From Ligilactobacillus aviarius (GTDB lineage: Bacteria > Bacillota > Bacilli > Lactobacillales > Lactobacillaceae), in NCBI RefSeq assembly GCF_001654615.1, contig NZ_LWUD01000016.1, forward strand, positions 124,001 to 188,000: DNA of 64,000 nt. Reading direction: 5' to 3'. A model generated the notes under the pieces. The model was not told the DNA's origin and searched no databases. It saw nothing but the letters and a program-made list of their open reading frames with translations. Below, one piece after another: positions 8,993 to 17,465 of this stretch (position 1 is its first letter; every line of letters begins with the position of its first letter). The translations under genes and the position numbers were made by a program.

Positions 8993-9268
8993 ATGGCAAA
9001 CAAAGCACAATTAATCGAAAAAGTTGCTGAAAAGACAGGCTTAACAAAGAAGGACGCAACTACAGCAGTTGATGCAGTATTTGGTTCAATCCAAGACTTT
9101 TTAGCAAACGGTGAAAAAGTTCAATTAATCGGTTTTGGTAACTTCGAAGTACGTAACCGTGCTGCTCGGAAAGGCCGTAACCCACAAACAGGTGCAGAAA
9201 TCCAAATTCCTGCAAGCAAGGTTCCAGCATTTAAGCCAGGTAAGGCTCTTAAGGATGCTGTTAAATAA
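8993..9268 (+). CDS. hup: DNA-binding protein HU
   Basis: HU is the small dimeric histone-like protein that bends and compacts DNA. The 91-residue protein matches the family along its whole length, including [20 protein letters not shown] (DNA-embracing arm) and the C-terminal [15 protein letters not shown] very strong GAGGAGGTGG ribosome site and codon choice richer in preferred codons than its neighbours fit a highly expressed protein. It is a single-gene unit with its own promoter and terminator. Confidence 0.98.
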   Translation: MANKAQLIEKVAEKTGLTKKDATTAVDAVFGSIQDFLANGEKVQLIGFGNFEVRNRAARKGRNPQTGAEIQIPASKVPAFKPGKALKDAVK

Positions 9269-9291
9269 TCTTCCTGTAAATGAACTTTAAG

Positions 9292-9325
9292 GGTTGTGAC
9301 GAATTGTTGTCACAGCCTTTTTATT
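9292..9325 (+). terminator. Intrinsic terminator after hup
   Basis: GGTTGTGAC (9292-9300) pairs with GTCACAGCC (9309-9317), followed by TTTTTATTTTG. The stem sequence recurs after other genes in this window. Confidence 0.88.
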
Positions 9326-9378
9326 TTGTTAAAGTATGTTTACGTTAATGATTTCAAAAGAAAGGCGAACAAATCTGA

Positions 9379-10638
9379 ATGACATTTGCAGAAAAAACAC
9401 TCGATTTAATTAGTAAAGGTCAAATTGATGAGGCACATAAAGAATTTGGATGGTCATTACGCAAAGATAGCGACGATATGGTGTACAGTCTTGCGGAAGA
9501 GTTATATTCGCTCGGGTTCACTAAGTGGGCGAAAAGGGCGTATGAAAAGCTGCTTGAACGCCATCCGGATGCTGATGAATTTCGGACATCATTAGCGGAT
9601 ATTGCGATTGGCGAAGGAAATGATGATGAAGCATTAAATTACCTTGCGCAAATCAAGCCGGATTCAGATGCTTACCTTGAAAGTCTTTTGGTTGCGGCTG
9701 ATTTATATCAAACTCAAGGAATGTTTGATGTCAGCGAGCAAAAGCTTTTGCGGGCATATGAATTGGCGCCGAATGAACCAGTCATCCAGTTTGCATTAGC
9801 TGAATTGTATTTTGACATTAAAGAATACCAAAAGGCAATTCGGCTGTACCTCGGATTGATCAAACAGGGAATTACGGAGCTTTCACGGGTCAACCTGGTT
9901 CAACGGTTGGGAATTTCATATGCTGAAAGCGGAAAATTTGAACAGGCTTTAGGCTATCTGGAACAAATTCATGATGAAGACATGGATGACGATACGCGTT
10001 TTCAGCTGGCGTTCACGAAACTGAAACTTGGTCAGTATGACGAGGCAATCAAAGAGCTAAATGATCTTAAAGAAACCTCTTCGGATTATGCAACGCTTTA
10101 TCCAGCCCTTGCCGAAGCATACGAACAGCAAGGAAAACTAAACGATGCCTTGATCACCTTACAAGAAGGAATGGGCGTTGATGAATTCAACTTGCAGTTG
10201 TACGTTAAAGCGGCAGAAATTGCCCAAAAGCTTGGGAAAGATGATCAATCTGAACGGTATTTAACAACGGCGTTACAACAAGATCCAGACAATCCAACCC
10301 TTGTTTCTTCGTTGAGCCGGTTGTTCGTTGCTCAACGCCGGCATGAAGAAAATATCAAGTTGTTGAATGATTATCTTCAAAATAATGAAGTTGATCCTTC
10401 GTTTTACTGGTTACGCGGGCAGTCGTATGCTGCATTGGAAGATTATGCGCATGCGATCGATGATTATCGTGCAGCACTGAAGGATCTTGGCGATTCAGAT
10501 GACTTTTTACGCGACGCAGCGCAATTCTTCCGGATGGCCGGATTACGGGATCTGGCATTGGATTGTGTTAACCGTTACCTTGTCCATGAACCAAACGACG
10601 GAGAAATGGTTGAATTACAAGAAGAATTGATGGATTAA
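9379..10638 (+). CDS. Tetratricopeptide repeat protein (YpiA-like)
   Basis: The 419 residues are almost entirely TPR helices. Typical repeats are seen near residues 85-150 (ADLYQTQGMFDVSEQKLLRAYELAPNEP), 150-215 and 225-275, with more near 300-400. The size and the order after hup match the YpiA family of B. subtilis. TPR scaffolds mediate protein-protein contacts, and the partner is unknown. There is no signal peptide or membrane segment, so it should be cytoplasmic. Its terminator is the first hairpin of repeat copy A. Confidence 0.85.
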   Translation: MTFAEKTLDLISKGQIDEAHKEFGWSLRKDSDDMVYSLAEELYSLGFTKWAKRAYEKLLERHPDADEFRTSLADIAIGEGNDDEALNYLAQIKPDSDAYLESLLVAADLYQTQGMFDVSEQKLLRAYELAPNEPVIQFALAELYFDIKEYQKAIRLYLGLIKQGITELSRVNLVQRLGISYAESGKFEQALGYLEQIHDEDMDDDTRFQLAFTKLKLGQYDEAIKELNDLKETSSDYATLYPALAEAYEQQGKLNDALITLQEGMGVDEFNLQLYVKAAEIAQKLGKDDQSERYLTTALQQDPDNPTLVSSLSRLFVAQRRHEENIKLLNDYLQNNEVDPSFYWLRGQSYAALEDYAHAIDDYRAALKDLGDSDDFLRDAAQFFRMAGLRDLALDCVNRYLVHEPNDGEMVELQEELMD

Positions 10639-10642
10639 AAAT

Positions 10643-10808
10643 AGAGGTTGTGACGTAAGTCGCAACCTCTTTGCTATATCCGCATAATCGGGTTCCAAAA
10701 CAAACGAGCTACATGGAAGGACGCAAACCTCCGAATCTATGCTGCGCGATTCGTTCGCTTTTCTGCTTCCATCACGCTCGTTTTTAACGTTTTGTCACAC
10801 CTTCTTTA
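10643..10808 (+). repeat. Dispersed intergenic repeat, copy A
   Basis: One of four copies (A-D) of a roughly 165-bp element in this window. From left to right it holds a terminator-like hairpin GAGGTTGTGAC / GTCGCAACCTC, a conserved linker with CCGCATAATCGGGTTCCAAA, and a long imperfect hairpin whose arms are 10703-10719 and 10766-10782. Inside that lies a small hairpin CGAATC / GATTCG, and the element ends in TTTTGTCACACCTTCTT, complementary to its own start. It sits between the convergent ypiA and recombinase-like genes and abuts the stop codon of the latter. Confidence 0.93.
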
Positions 10809-11624
10809 CAATCCTCGATAATAATTTAATGATTTGCGTGAAAGACGCAAGTCATGCATCAAGCGTTCATCTGAAAGATTTTGATGATGGTGAACGTAAT
10901 TTAAAATTGCATTTTGATAAAGAACCGATGGCTTTAATGGAAGATCAACTTTGGGTTGGTCTTTTTTTAATATTTTGTGTAATCCGGCAAGACTAAGGGT
11001 CGGATTTGCAATGTTGATTCGCTCTTTAAGGAAAATGGCTTGTGAATGCTGAAGGTTAACCGCAGCTTCATGTTCTTTCGCAAAGTGTTTCAAAAATTCC
11101 GTTTCAAACGGTTGCCAGTCAATATCTGGAAGCAATTGATAAAAATCAGGCTGGATGAACTCAGCAGTTGTGAAGTAGTGGGCCGTTAAAAGCAACGTCA
11201 TTCGGGTGTAATATGCCAGCTGGTCGTTTGCAAGATAATCGGAAAGTTTCTTTGTCCAATTGATGGCTTCCCTTGCAGGCGACGTTGATTTGCTTTTCTT
11301 CATGCCCTTCATGCCAATCGTTGGGAGGGTCGTTGCTAATCCGTTTTGAAAAAGAAAAATAAAATAACTGTTTAAATGGGTCAGGATTTTATTATAAGTT
11401 GAATTTTTAATTTGGCGTTGGATCTGAAGCCAACTAAGATATTCCTTGATCTCAAGTTCAGTGATTTGATTTAGATCGGCCGTTGATTGGTATGTCGGAT
11501 TATTTTCGCGCAGATAATTGAACAGGCGTTGAACATCTTCAGTTAAATCTTTGATCGTTGAATCGGCAAGGAAACGATCATTTTTCAAATAATTGATAAA
11601 GCGTTCCTTATATGGGAAATCCAT
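10806..11624 (-). CDS. Tyrosine recombinase-like protein, catalytic residues lost
   Basis: This 272-residue protein has the N-terminal SAM-like core-binding domain of XerC/XerD (about residues 5-95, with YKERFINYLKNDRFLADSTI and TYNKILTHLNSYFIFLFQNG). The C-terminal half follows the outline of the catalytic domain. By eye the active-site residues are missing: the first arginine position (usually GLRxSE) reads HYFTTAEF, the HxxR motif reads SVLY, and only the last tyrosine (NYYR) may remain. A good GAGGAG site precedes the ATG, and the frame is intact over its full length, so it looks kept rather than decaying. It is probably a non-catalytic DNA-binding relative. Function unknown. Confidence 0.7.
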   Translation of the reverse strand: MDFPYKERFINYLKNDRFLADSTIKDLTEDVQRLFNYLRENNPTYQSTADLNQITELEIKEYLSWLQIQRQIKNSTYNKILTHLNSYFIFLFQNGLATTLPTIGMKGMKKSKSTSPAREAINWTKKLSDYLANDQLAYYTRMTLLLTAHYFTTAEFIQPDFYQLLPDIDWQPFETEFLKHFAKEHEAAVNLQHSQAIFLKERINIANPTLSLAGLHKILKKDQPKVDLPLKPSVLYQNAILNYVHHHQNLSDERLMHDLRLSRKSLNYYRGL

Positions 11625-11673
11625 CGTTTTGTCTCCTCAAGTATAAATTGTTATTTTAACTACGAAAAGTATA

Positions 11674-11711
11674 ACAAAAAAAGGAAGGTGCAATCAATAT
11701 CACATCTTCCT
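11674..11711 (-). terminator. Intrinsic terminator of the YitT gene
   Basis: On the minus strand the stem GGAAGATGTG / CACCTTCC is followed by TTTTTTT, just after the YitT stop. Confidence 0.8.
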
Positions 11712-11719
11712 TAGTTTAA

Positions 11720-12586
11720 TTAATTGATCTTGTCATACGTGAAACCTTCACCGACAACTTCATTGACGTCAAGAATCGAAACAAAGGCGCGCTTGTCATA
11801 TTTCGTAATGATCCGCTTGACTTCAGTAACTTCGCTTTGACTAACAACGCAGTAAAGGGCTTTGCCTTCTTTTTTCGAGTATGCTCCTTGCGTTTGCAAA
11901 TACGTAACTCCGCGATCCATCGTTTTCATGATTTCACTTGAAATCTCATCTGGATGTTGGGTCATGATAATAATTCCGCGAGCTGAGTATCCGCCGTCTT
12001 GAATAAAGTTAACGACTCGTGAGAAAACAAATGAACAAACCAGGGTGTACATCATGCGACGGAGATCAATGTAAGTCAATGATGCAACTAAAACGCAGAC
12101 ATCAAGGGCAAACAATGATTGGCCCATTGGTGCGCCTTTTTTCTTTTCAAAGATTCGGGCAATGATATCCGTTCCGCCAGTCGTTCCGTTGAACCGGTAA
12201 ACCAGTCCTAAGCCGAATCCACCAATGATTCCGGCAAGAATCGCTGCAATAAATAAGTCGTGATGAACGTTTAACGAAACAGGGAGCAGTTGCCACAGCC
12301 AGATCCAAAATGAAAGGGCTAAGGTACCATAAATTGTATAAATCAAAGACCGTTTTCCCAAGTAACGGTAACCGATGATCAAAAGCGGAATGTTGATCAA
12401 AATTGTTGAAAACGCCGGGTTAACTCCAACCAGGAACTTTAATAACAAGGTAATTCCGGCAATTCCGCCTTCCGCCAACCGGTCTGCAATGTTGACCGTT
12501 ACAAATCCAAACGCATAAAGCGCGGTTCCAACCGTAATCATTAAAAAGTCGATCAACCGAACTCGTTGATTTTTATTTTGTGTCAA
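11720..12586 (-). CDS. YitT family membrane protein with DUF2179 domain
   Basis: The 288-residue protein has about five or six membrane helices in residues 10-185, with the signature GLVYRFNGTTGGTDIIARI near 130. A C-terminal soluble DUF2179 domain (about 200-288) contains RGVTYLQTQGAYSKKE. The family (YitT, YpjC and relatives) is widespread in Firmicutes and is suspected to transport or bind an unknown ligand. The start is TTG at 12586 with AAGGAGG eight to fourteen bases upstream. It diverges from cca. Confidence 0.85.
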   Translation of the reverse strand: MTQNKNQRVRLIDFLMITVGTALYAFGFVTVNIADRLAEGGIAGITLLLKFLVGVNPAFSTILINIPLLIIGYRYLGKRSLIYTIYGTLALSFWIWLWQLLPVSLNVHHDLFIAAILAGIIGGFGLGLVYRFNGTTGGTDIIARIFEKKKGAPMGQSLFALDVCVLVASLTYIDLRRMMYTLVCSFVFSRVVNFIQDGGYSARGIIIMTQHPDEISSEIMKTMDRGVTYLQTQGAYSKKEGKALYCVVSQSEVTEVKRIITKYDKRAFVSILDVNEVVGEGFTYDKIN

Positions 12587-12723
12587 TCTCTTTCCTCCTT
12601 CTAAAAAACATCGCTATTTAAAGGGTATCAGAAATCAAGGAACGATGCTACTAATGCGGGTTAAGATTTATTAAAAGCAATCATTTATTGAAAATATTAT
12701 TTAATAGTCACAGTCTAATTGAT

Positions 12724-12732
12724 TTGGTAAAA
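12724..12732 (+). promoter_or_regulatory. Extended -10 promoter for cca
   Basis: TGGTAAAAT is an extended -10 element 35 bases before the cca start. The 180-bp divergent region also must hold the promoter for the minus-strand YitT gene, which could not be placed with confidence. Confidence 0.45.
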
Positions 12733-12766
12733 TGAAAATTAGAAATTACGATGAGAGATGATAACT

Positions 12767-13972
12767 GTGAAAATTACTAAGTTTCCAAACGAATTTGTAA
12801 ATGCCATTCCAGTTTTAAAGACGATCGAAAAGGCCGGATTCGAAGCTTATTTTGTTGGCGGGTGTGTTCGGGATACGCTCCTCGGGATTCCGCTTCACGA
12901 CGTTGACATCACAAGCAGTGCTTATCCGGCAGAAATCAAGGAGATTTTCAACCGGACAGTTGATACCGGAATTGAACACGGAACGGTCATGGTTCTTGAT
13001 CATGGGGAAGGCTATGAAGTAACAACTTTCCGGACTGAATCAACGTATCAAGACTTTCGGCGGCCGGATCATGTAACCTTTGTTCGTTCATTAGACGAGG
13101 ACTTAAAACGGCGTGATTTGACGATCAATGCATTGGCAATGGATGCCGATGGAAATGTCGTTGATCTTTTTCATGGCCTTGATGATTTGAAGAATAAAAT
13201 TATTCGGGCGGTTGGTAATCCGCATGAACGGTATCATGAGGATGCATTACGGATGATGCGTAGTATTCGTTTTATGAGTCAGTTAGATTTTAATCTTGAA
13301 AGTGAAACTGAAAAGGCGATTGAAGATAACGCTCATTTGCTTGAAAAAATCGCGGTTGAACGAATTCACGTTGAATGGATCAAGACATTGCTTGGGCAAC
13401 GGCCGCAACTTGGAATTCAAAAATTTATTTCAACGGGACTGTATCAGTACTGTCCAGCCTTTGCCAACTTTAAGGACGGATTAACAGCGATGAGCAAGCT
13501 TGATCAGTTGCACCTGAATTCAGAGATTGAATGTTGGATCTTAATGGGACATATGTTTGGCTTGAAACCGCAAAAAACAGCAAAATTGATGCGGGATTGG
13601 AAATCATCAAATGATTTGATCAACCAGGTCGAATTAGCTCAAACGGCGCTTGAAAGCCAGGACGGTTTGGATGCCCCGCACGTTTTATTTGAAACGGGAA
13701 AGGATCTAACGTTGGCAGCCAACCATATTCTTACTCTTTTGGATCGATCAACGATTACGGATCAAGAAATTAAGACTGCATATGAAAAATTGCCAATTAA
13801 AAGCAGTGCTGACATTGCAGTTGATGGCTCCGCTTTGATCAAGGAACTCGGAATGAAACCGGGACCGCAATTTGGGAAGGCTTTAACGGCAATTAAGAAT
13901 CAAATTTTAGATGGTAAATTAGCAAACGACCATGATCAGTTATTGGCGTTTGTTCGTGAAAATTTTATGTAG
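12767..13972 (+). CDS. cca: CCA-adding tRNA nucleotidyltransferase
   Basis: This enzyme adds or repairs the CCA 3' end of tRNAs. The class II motifs are present: GGCVRDTLLG (near residue 30), DVDIT, TFRTE, RRDLTINALAMD (near 110) and ERIHVEW. GTG at 12767 is preferred, since GAGAG lies nine bases before it. The ATG at 12758 would sit directly on that site and gives an atypical extra MIT. The product is 401 residues, as in Firmicutes homologues. The gene for an ABC-F protein follows after 14 bases, a pair conserved in lactobacilli. Confidence 0.95.
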   Translation: MKITKFPNEFVNAIPVLKTIEKAGFEAYFVGGCVRDTLLGIPLHDVDITSSAYPAEIKEIFNRTVDTGIEHGTVMVLDHGEGYEVTTFRTESTYQDFRRPDHVTFVRSLDEDLKRRDLTINALAMDADGNVVDLFHGLDDLKNKIIRAVGNPHERYHEDALRMMRSIRFMSQLDFNLESETEKAIEDNAHLLEKIAVERIHVEWIKTLLGQRPQLGIQKFISTGLYQYCPAFANFKDGLTAMSKLDQLHLNSEIECWILMGHMFGLKPQKTAKLMRDWKSSNDLINQVELAQTALESQDGLDAPHVLFETGKDLTLAANHILTLLDRSTITDQEIKTAYEKLPIKSSADIAVDGSALIKELGMKPGPQFGKALTAIKNQILDGKLANDHDQLLAFVRENFM

Positions 13973-13986
13973 AAAGTGTGAGTTGA

Positions 13987-15888
13987 ATGCAAACTTTAAG
14001 GGTTGAACATTTAACGAAAACGTACGGCGAAAAGACCTTGTTTAAGGACGCCAATTTTATTATCAATGAACATGACCGGATCGGTTTGATTGGTACTAAT
14101 GGTTCGGGGAAAACAACGTTGCTAAACGCAATTGCCGGAATCGACCCAGCAGATAGTGGCGAACTTGTTATGCCAAATGATTATCGAATCGGGTATTTAA
14201 AGCAGATCCCGGATCTGGATGAAACTAAAACGATCATGGATGCAGTTTTTGACGGGGCTGCTCCCGTTTTTCAAACGATTCGGCAGTATGAAGATGCAGT
14301 GGCCAAATATGCTGAACATCCTGAAGACGAAAAGTTACAACGCCGGTATGACCAAGCCGAAAAAAAGATGAATCAAGAAGACGCGTGGAATGCGGACAGT
14401 GAAGTCAAAACAATTTTGACTCAGCTTCAAATCAAAGATTTAAATCAAAAAATTGGCACGTTATCGGGTGGTCAAAAGAAGCGGGTCGGCTTGGCTCAAG
14501 TTTTGATTCAAGCCCCGGATCTTTTGATTCTTGATGAACCGACAAACCATTTGGATTTTGATTCGATCAGCTGGCTTGAAAAATACCTTGCTTCGTATAA
14601 GGGCGCTCTCTTAGTCGTTACCCACGACCGGTATTTCCTTGATCAAGTAGCAACCCAGATCATGGAACTTTCATTTGGAACGTTGTATGCATATGAAGGC
14701 AACTATGAAGATTATGTCCGCCAAAAGGCTGAACGCGTTGAACGTGAGCTTGTTCAGGAACATAAAACGCAGCAGTTATATAAAAAGGAATTGGCATGGA
14801 TGCGAACGGGAGCAAAAGCCCGGACGACCAAGCAGCAAGCGCGGATCAATCACTTCAATGAACTGCAAAAATCGGTTGATCATAAGGTTCAAGTCGATCA
14901 AGATGTTCAGATCAATTTAGGATCGAAACGCCTCGGAAAGAAAGTCCTTGAATTAAGGGATGCATCGGCTAAGTTAGGATCGCATCAGATCATTAAAGAC
15001 TTTAATATGATGATCAACGCGGGTGATCGGATTGGAATCACGGGTTTGAATGGAGCCGGCAAGTCGAGTTTATTAAATATTCTCGCTAATAAAATTCCAT
15101 TGGATCAAGGTGAACTGATCACTGGTGAAACCGTTCGGATTGCATACTATCAACAGCAAACCGAACCGATTCCGGATGATAAACGGATGATCAATTATTT
15201 GAATGAGGTCGGGCAAAGTGTCGTTAATAAGGACGGCGAACGAATCAGTACGACGCAATTATTAGAACAATTCCTTTTCCCACGGTTTATGCATGGAACA
15301 CTGATTCGGAAATTATCCGGCGGTGAAAAACGCCGGCTGTATTTATTGAAACTTTTAATGCAGCAACCGAATGTTTTACTCCTGGATGAGCCCACGAATG
15401 ACTTAGATATTGGAACGTTGACCGTTTTGGAAGATTACCTTGACAATTTTGATGGGACGGTAGTTACGGTTTCACACGATCGGTATTTCCTTGATAAGGT
15501 TGCTGATCAGCTTTATGTTTTTGAAGGCAATGCTAAGATCGATCGGTATTCAGGAAAATTCACTGATTATCTGGCAAACGTTCAGTCTTCGTCAAAGAAG
15601 AAGGCGGTTAAAGCTTCAAAGAAAAACGGTGAAACGCAATCGAAGAAGGCGGATGCCCCAAAGGAAAAGACCAAGTTAACGTATGCTGAACGCCTTGAGT
15701 ATGAAAAACTTGAGAAGGAAATTAACGCGCTTGATGAAAAGCGGTCTGAACTTCAACACGAGATGGAAAATACGCCGGGAACGGATTATACTAAGCTTGG
15801 TGATTTGCAACGCGAAATTGATGAACTTGATGAAAAATCAATGGCAAAAATGGAACGTTGGGAAGAGCTGGCACAATACATTGATTAG
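13987..15888 (+). CDS. ABC-F family ATPase (Uup/YfmR type)
   Basis: The 633-residue soluble protein has two ATP-binding domains. The first has GTNGSGKTT, LSGGQKKRVGLAQ and LLILDEPTNHLD. The second has GLNGAGKSS, LSGGEKRRLYLLKLL and VLLLDEPTNDLD. The linker between domains (about 235-305) is rich in charged residues, and a C-terminal coiled coil (about 555-633) is the Uup/YfmR mark. There is no membrane domain, so it is a translation factor rather than a transporter. YfmR-type proteins help ribosomes stalled at proline-rich sequences. It is not evidently one of the antibiotic-protecting ABC-F types. Confidence 0.9.
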   Translation: MQTLRVEHLTKTYGEKTLFKDANFIINEHDRIGLIGTNGSGKTTLLNAIAGIDPADSGELVMPNDYRIGYLKQIPDLDETKTIMDAVFDGAAPVFQTIRQYEDAVAKYAEHPEDEKLQRRYDQAEKKMNQEDAWNADSEVKTILTQLQIKDLNQKIGTLSGGQKKRVGLAQVLIQAPDLLILDEPTNHLDFDSISWLEKYLASYKGALLVVTHDRYFLDQVATQIMELSFGTLYAYEGNYEDYVRQKAERVERELVQEHKTQQLYKKELAWMRTGAKARTTKQQARINHFNELQKSVDHKVQVDQDVQINLGSKRLGKKVLELRDASAKLGSHQIIKDFNMMINAGDRIGITGLNGAGKSSLLNILANKIPLDQGELITGETVRIAYYQQQTEPIPDDKRMINYLNEVGQSVVNKDGERISTTQLLEQFLFPRFMHGTLIRKLSGGEKRRLYLLKLLMQQPNVLLLDEPTNDLDIGTLTVLEDYLDNFDGTVVTVSHDRYFLDKVADQLYVFEGNAKIDRYSGKFTDYLANVQSSSKKKAVKASKKNGETQSKKADAPKEKTKLTYAERLEYEKLEKEINALDEKRSELQHEMENTPGTDYTKLGDLQREIDELDEKSMAKMERWEELAQYID

Positions 15889-15906
15889 AGCAAAGGGGAA
15901 TGAAGA

Positions 15907-16866
15907 ATGACAGAAATTGTTGAAGAACCATATTTACAATTGATTCGTGATATTTTAGATCATGGCCATATGAAGGATGATCGGACTGGAACCGGGACGA
16001 AAAGTCTTTTTGGCTACCAAATGCGGTTTGATTTGAGCAAAGGTTTTCCATTGCTGACAACGAAAAAAGTTGCCTTTAACCGGATCAAAAGCGAATTACT
16101 CTGGTTTTTAAGAGGAGATACTAATATTCGGTTCCTTCTGCAACACAAAAATCATATTTGGGATGAATGGGCTTTTAAAAACTGGGTTGAAAGTGATGAA
16201 TATCAAGGTCCAGATATGACTGATTTTGGATTACGTTCGCAATCGGATCCAGAATTCAAAAAGGTTTATCGCGAAGTTAAAAAAGATTTCTGTCAACGGA
16301 TTCTCGATGACGATGAATTTGCTGCTAAATATGGAAATTTGGGCAATGTTTATGGCGCTCAATGGCGGCATTGGCAGACCCGGCGCGGCGGCACGATCGA
16401 TCAAATTAAGAATGTAATTGAACAAATCAAAACGAATCCCAATTCACGACGGTTGATCGTAACGGCATGGAATCCGGAAGATGTTCCGTCAAGTGCGCTT
16501 CCTCCATGTCACACTTTGTTTCAATTTTACGTCGTTGATGGCAAATTAAGCTGCCAGTTGTACCAACGAAGCGGTGATACATTCTTGGGAGTACCATTTA
16601 ACATTGCAAGTTATGCATTATTAACGCATTTGATTGCGCGGGAAACGGGACTTGAAGTTGGCGACTTTGTACATACGTTAGGCGATGCCCATATTTATCG
16701 AAATCACTTTGATCAAGTTAAGGAACAAATCAGCCGAACACCGCACGCGGCGCCAACATTGTGGTTGAATCCTGAAAAGAAACATATTGAAGATTTTGAA
16801 ATGGACGACATTAAGGTCCTTGATTATCATCCAGAACCGGCAATTAAAGCTCCGGTTGCTGTTTAA
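15907..16866 (+). CDS. thyA: Thymidylate synthase
   Basis: ThyA methylates dUMP to dTMP using methylenetetrahydrofolate. The catalytic cysteine is C201 in [10 protein letters not shown], with [10 protein letters not shown] before it and [18 protein letters not shown] after it. The 319 residues include the roughly 50-residue insertion (about 90-140) known from the L. casei enzyme, which supports the lactobacillar origin. Twelve bases separate it from dfrA, which regenerates the folate cofactor, so the two form one functional unit. Confidence 0.98.
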   Translation: MTEIVEEPYLQLIRDILDHGHMKDDRTGTGTKSLFGYQMRFDLSKGFPLLTTKKVAFNRIKSELLWFLRGDTNIRFLLQHKNHIWDEWAFKNWVESDEYQGPDMTDFGLRSQSDPEFKKVYREVKKDFCQRILDDDEFAAKYGNLGNVYGAQWRHWQTRRGGTIDQIKNVIEQIKTNPNSRRLIVTAWNPEDVPSSALPPCHTLFQFYVVDGKLSCQLYQRSGDTFLGVPFNIASYALLTHLIARETGLEVGDFVHTLGDAHIYRNHFDQVKEQISRTPHAAPTLWLNPEKKHIEDFEMDDIKVLDYHPEPAIKAPVAV

Positions 16867-16877
16867 GGAGATCGACC

Positions 16878-17363
16878 ATGTTAGCATATATCTGGGCAGA
16901 AGATCTAACTGGTGGAATCGGCGTCGACGGTCATCTTCCGTGGCATTTAGCAGCCGATTTGAAACGGTTTAAGGAAAAGACAATGAATCACCCAATGATT
17001 ATGGGACGAAAGACGTTTGAAAGCTTACCGGGAATTTTACCTGGGAGAAAGCATATCGTGCTGACGCATTCAACCTTGAATATTTCTGATCCTAACGTGA
17101 AGGTTGTTCATTCCAAAGAGGAACTGGATGAATGGCTTGCAACTCAAGATAAAAACCAACTGAACGTGATTATTGGCGGAGTAACGTTGTTTAAAATGTA
17201 CCGTGATCAAGTTGATATTTTATATCAAACGATTGTGAAAGAAAATTTTCAGACGGATACTCAAATGCCGGTAATTAATTATGCCGATTTCGAAAAGATT
17301 GAAGATCAGCAATTTGATGATTCAAATTTAAAATATGAATTTATAACGTATAAGCGAAAATAA
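16878..17363 (+). CDS. dfrA: Dihydrofolate reductase
   Basis: The enzyme reduces dihydrofolate with NADPH, feeding the cofactor back to ThyA. The 161-residue length matches the L. casei enzyme. The N-terminal AYIWAEDLTGGIG, the substrate-binding D27 in LPWHLAADLKRFK, MGRKTFESLP and the C-terminal IIGGVTLF motif are present. An AAGGAG site precedes the ATG. This is the ordinary chromosomal trimethoprim-target gene, not a plasmid-borne resistance form. Confidence 0.97.
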   Translation: MLAYIWAEDLTGGIGVDGHLPWHLAADLKRFKEKTMNHPMIMGRKTFESLPGILPGRKHIVLTHSTLNISDPNVKVVHSKEELDEWLATQDKNQLNVIIGGVTLFKMYRDQVDILYQTIVKENFQTDTQMPVINYADFEKIEDQQFDDSNLKYEFITYKRK

Positions 17364-17364
17364 A

Positions 17365-17444
17365 TGTAATATACATTTTATTGATGAATCGGTTTTAAAG
17401 AGCAACATTCCACGACTAATATTTGATGATAAATGTATATTACA
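17365..17444. promoter_or_regulatory. Paired inverted 14-bp repeats between dfrA and the lipase gene
   Basis: TGTAATATACATTT (17365-17378) is repeated perfectly as its reverse complement AAATGTATATTACA (17431-17444), 52 bases apart. Each arm contains its own dyad TGTA-N3-TACA. There is no T run after the second arm, so it does not look like a terminator. It may be a paired operator for the following ypmR-ypmS-yozE genes. Confidence 0.5.
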
Positions 17445-17465
17445 ATTAATTGAAAGAGTGATTTT

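Noticed and set aside
10739-10996. 85-codon plus-strand frame
   Set aside because: It runs through repeat copy A and antisense to the recombinase-like gene; its composition follows the opposite frame.
10806-11624. Recombinase-like gene as evidence of a prophage or integrative element
   Set aside because: The neighbours are conserved chromosomal genes, there are no phage genes or att-like repeats, and the catalytic residues are gone.
13987-15888. ABC-F protein as an antibiotic resistance determinant
   Set aside because: The C-terminal coiled coil and the position behind cca fit the housekeeping Uup/YfmR type.
16878-17363. dfrA as an acquired trimethoprim-resistance gene
   Set aside because: It lies directly behind thyA in the usual chromosomal setting and matches the lactobacillar enzyme in length and motifs.
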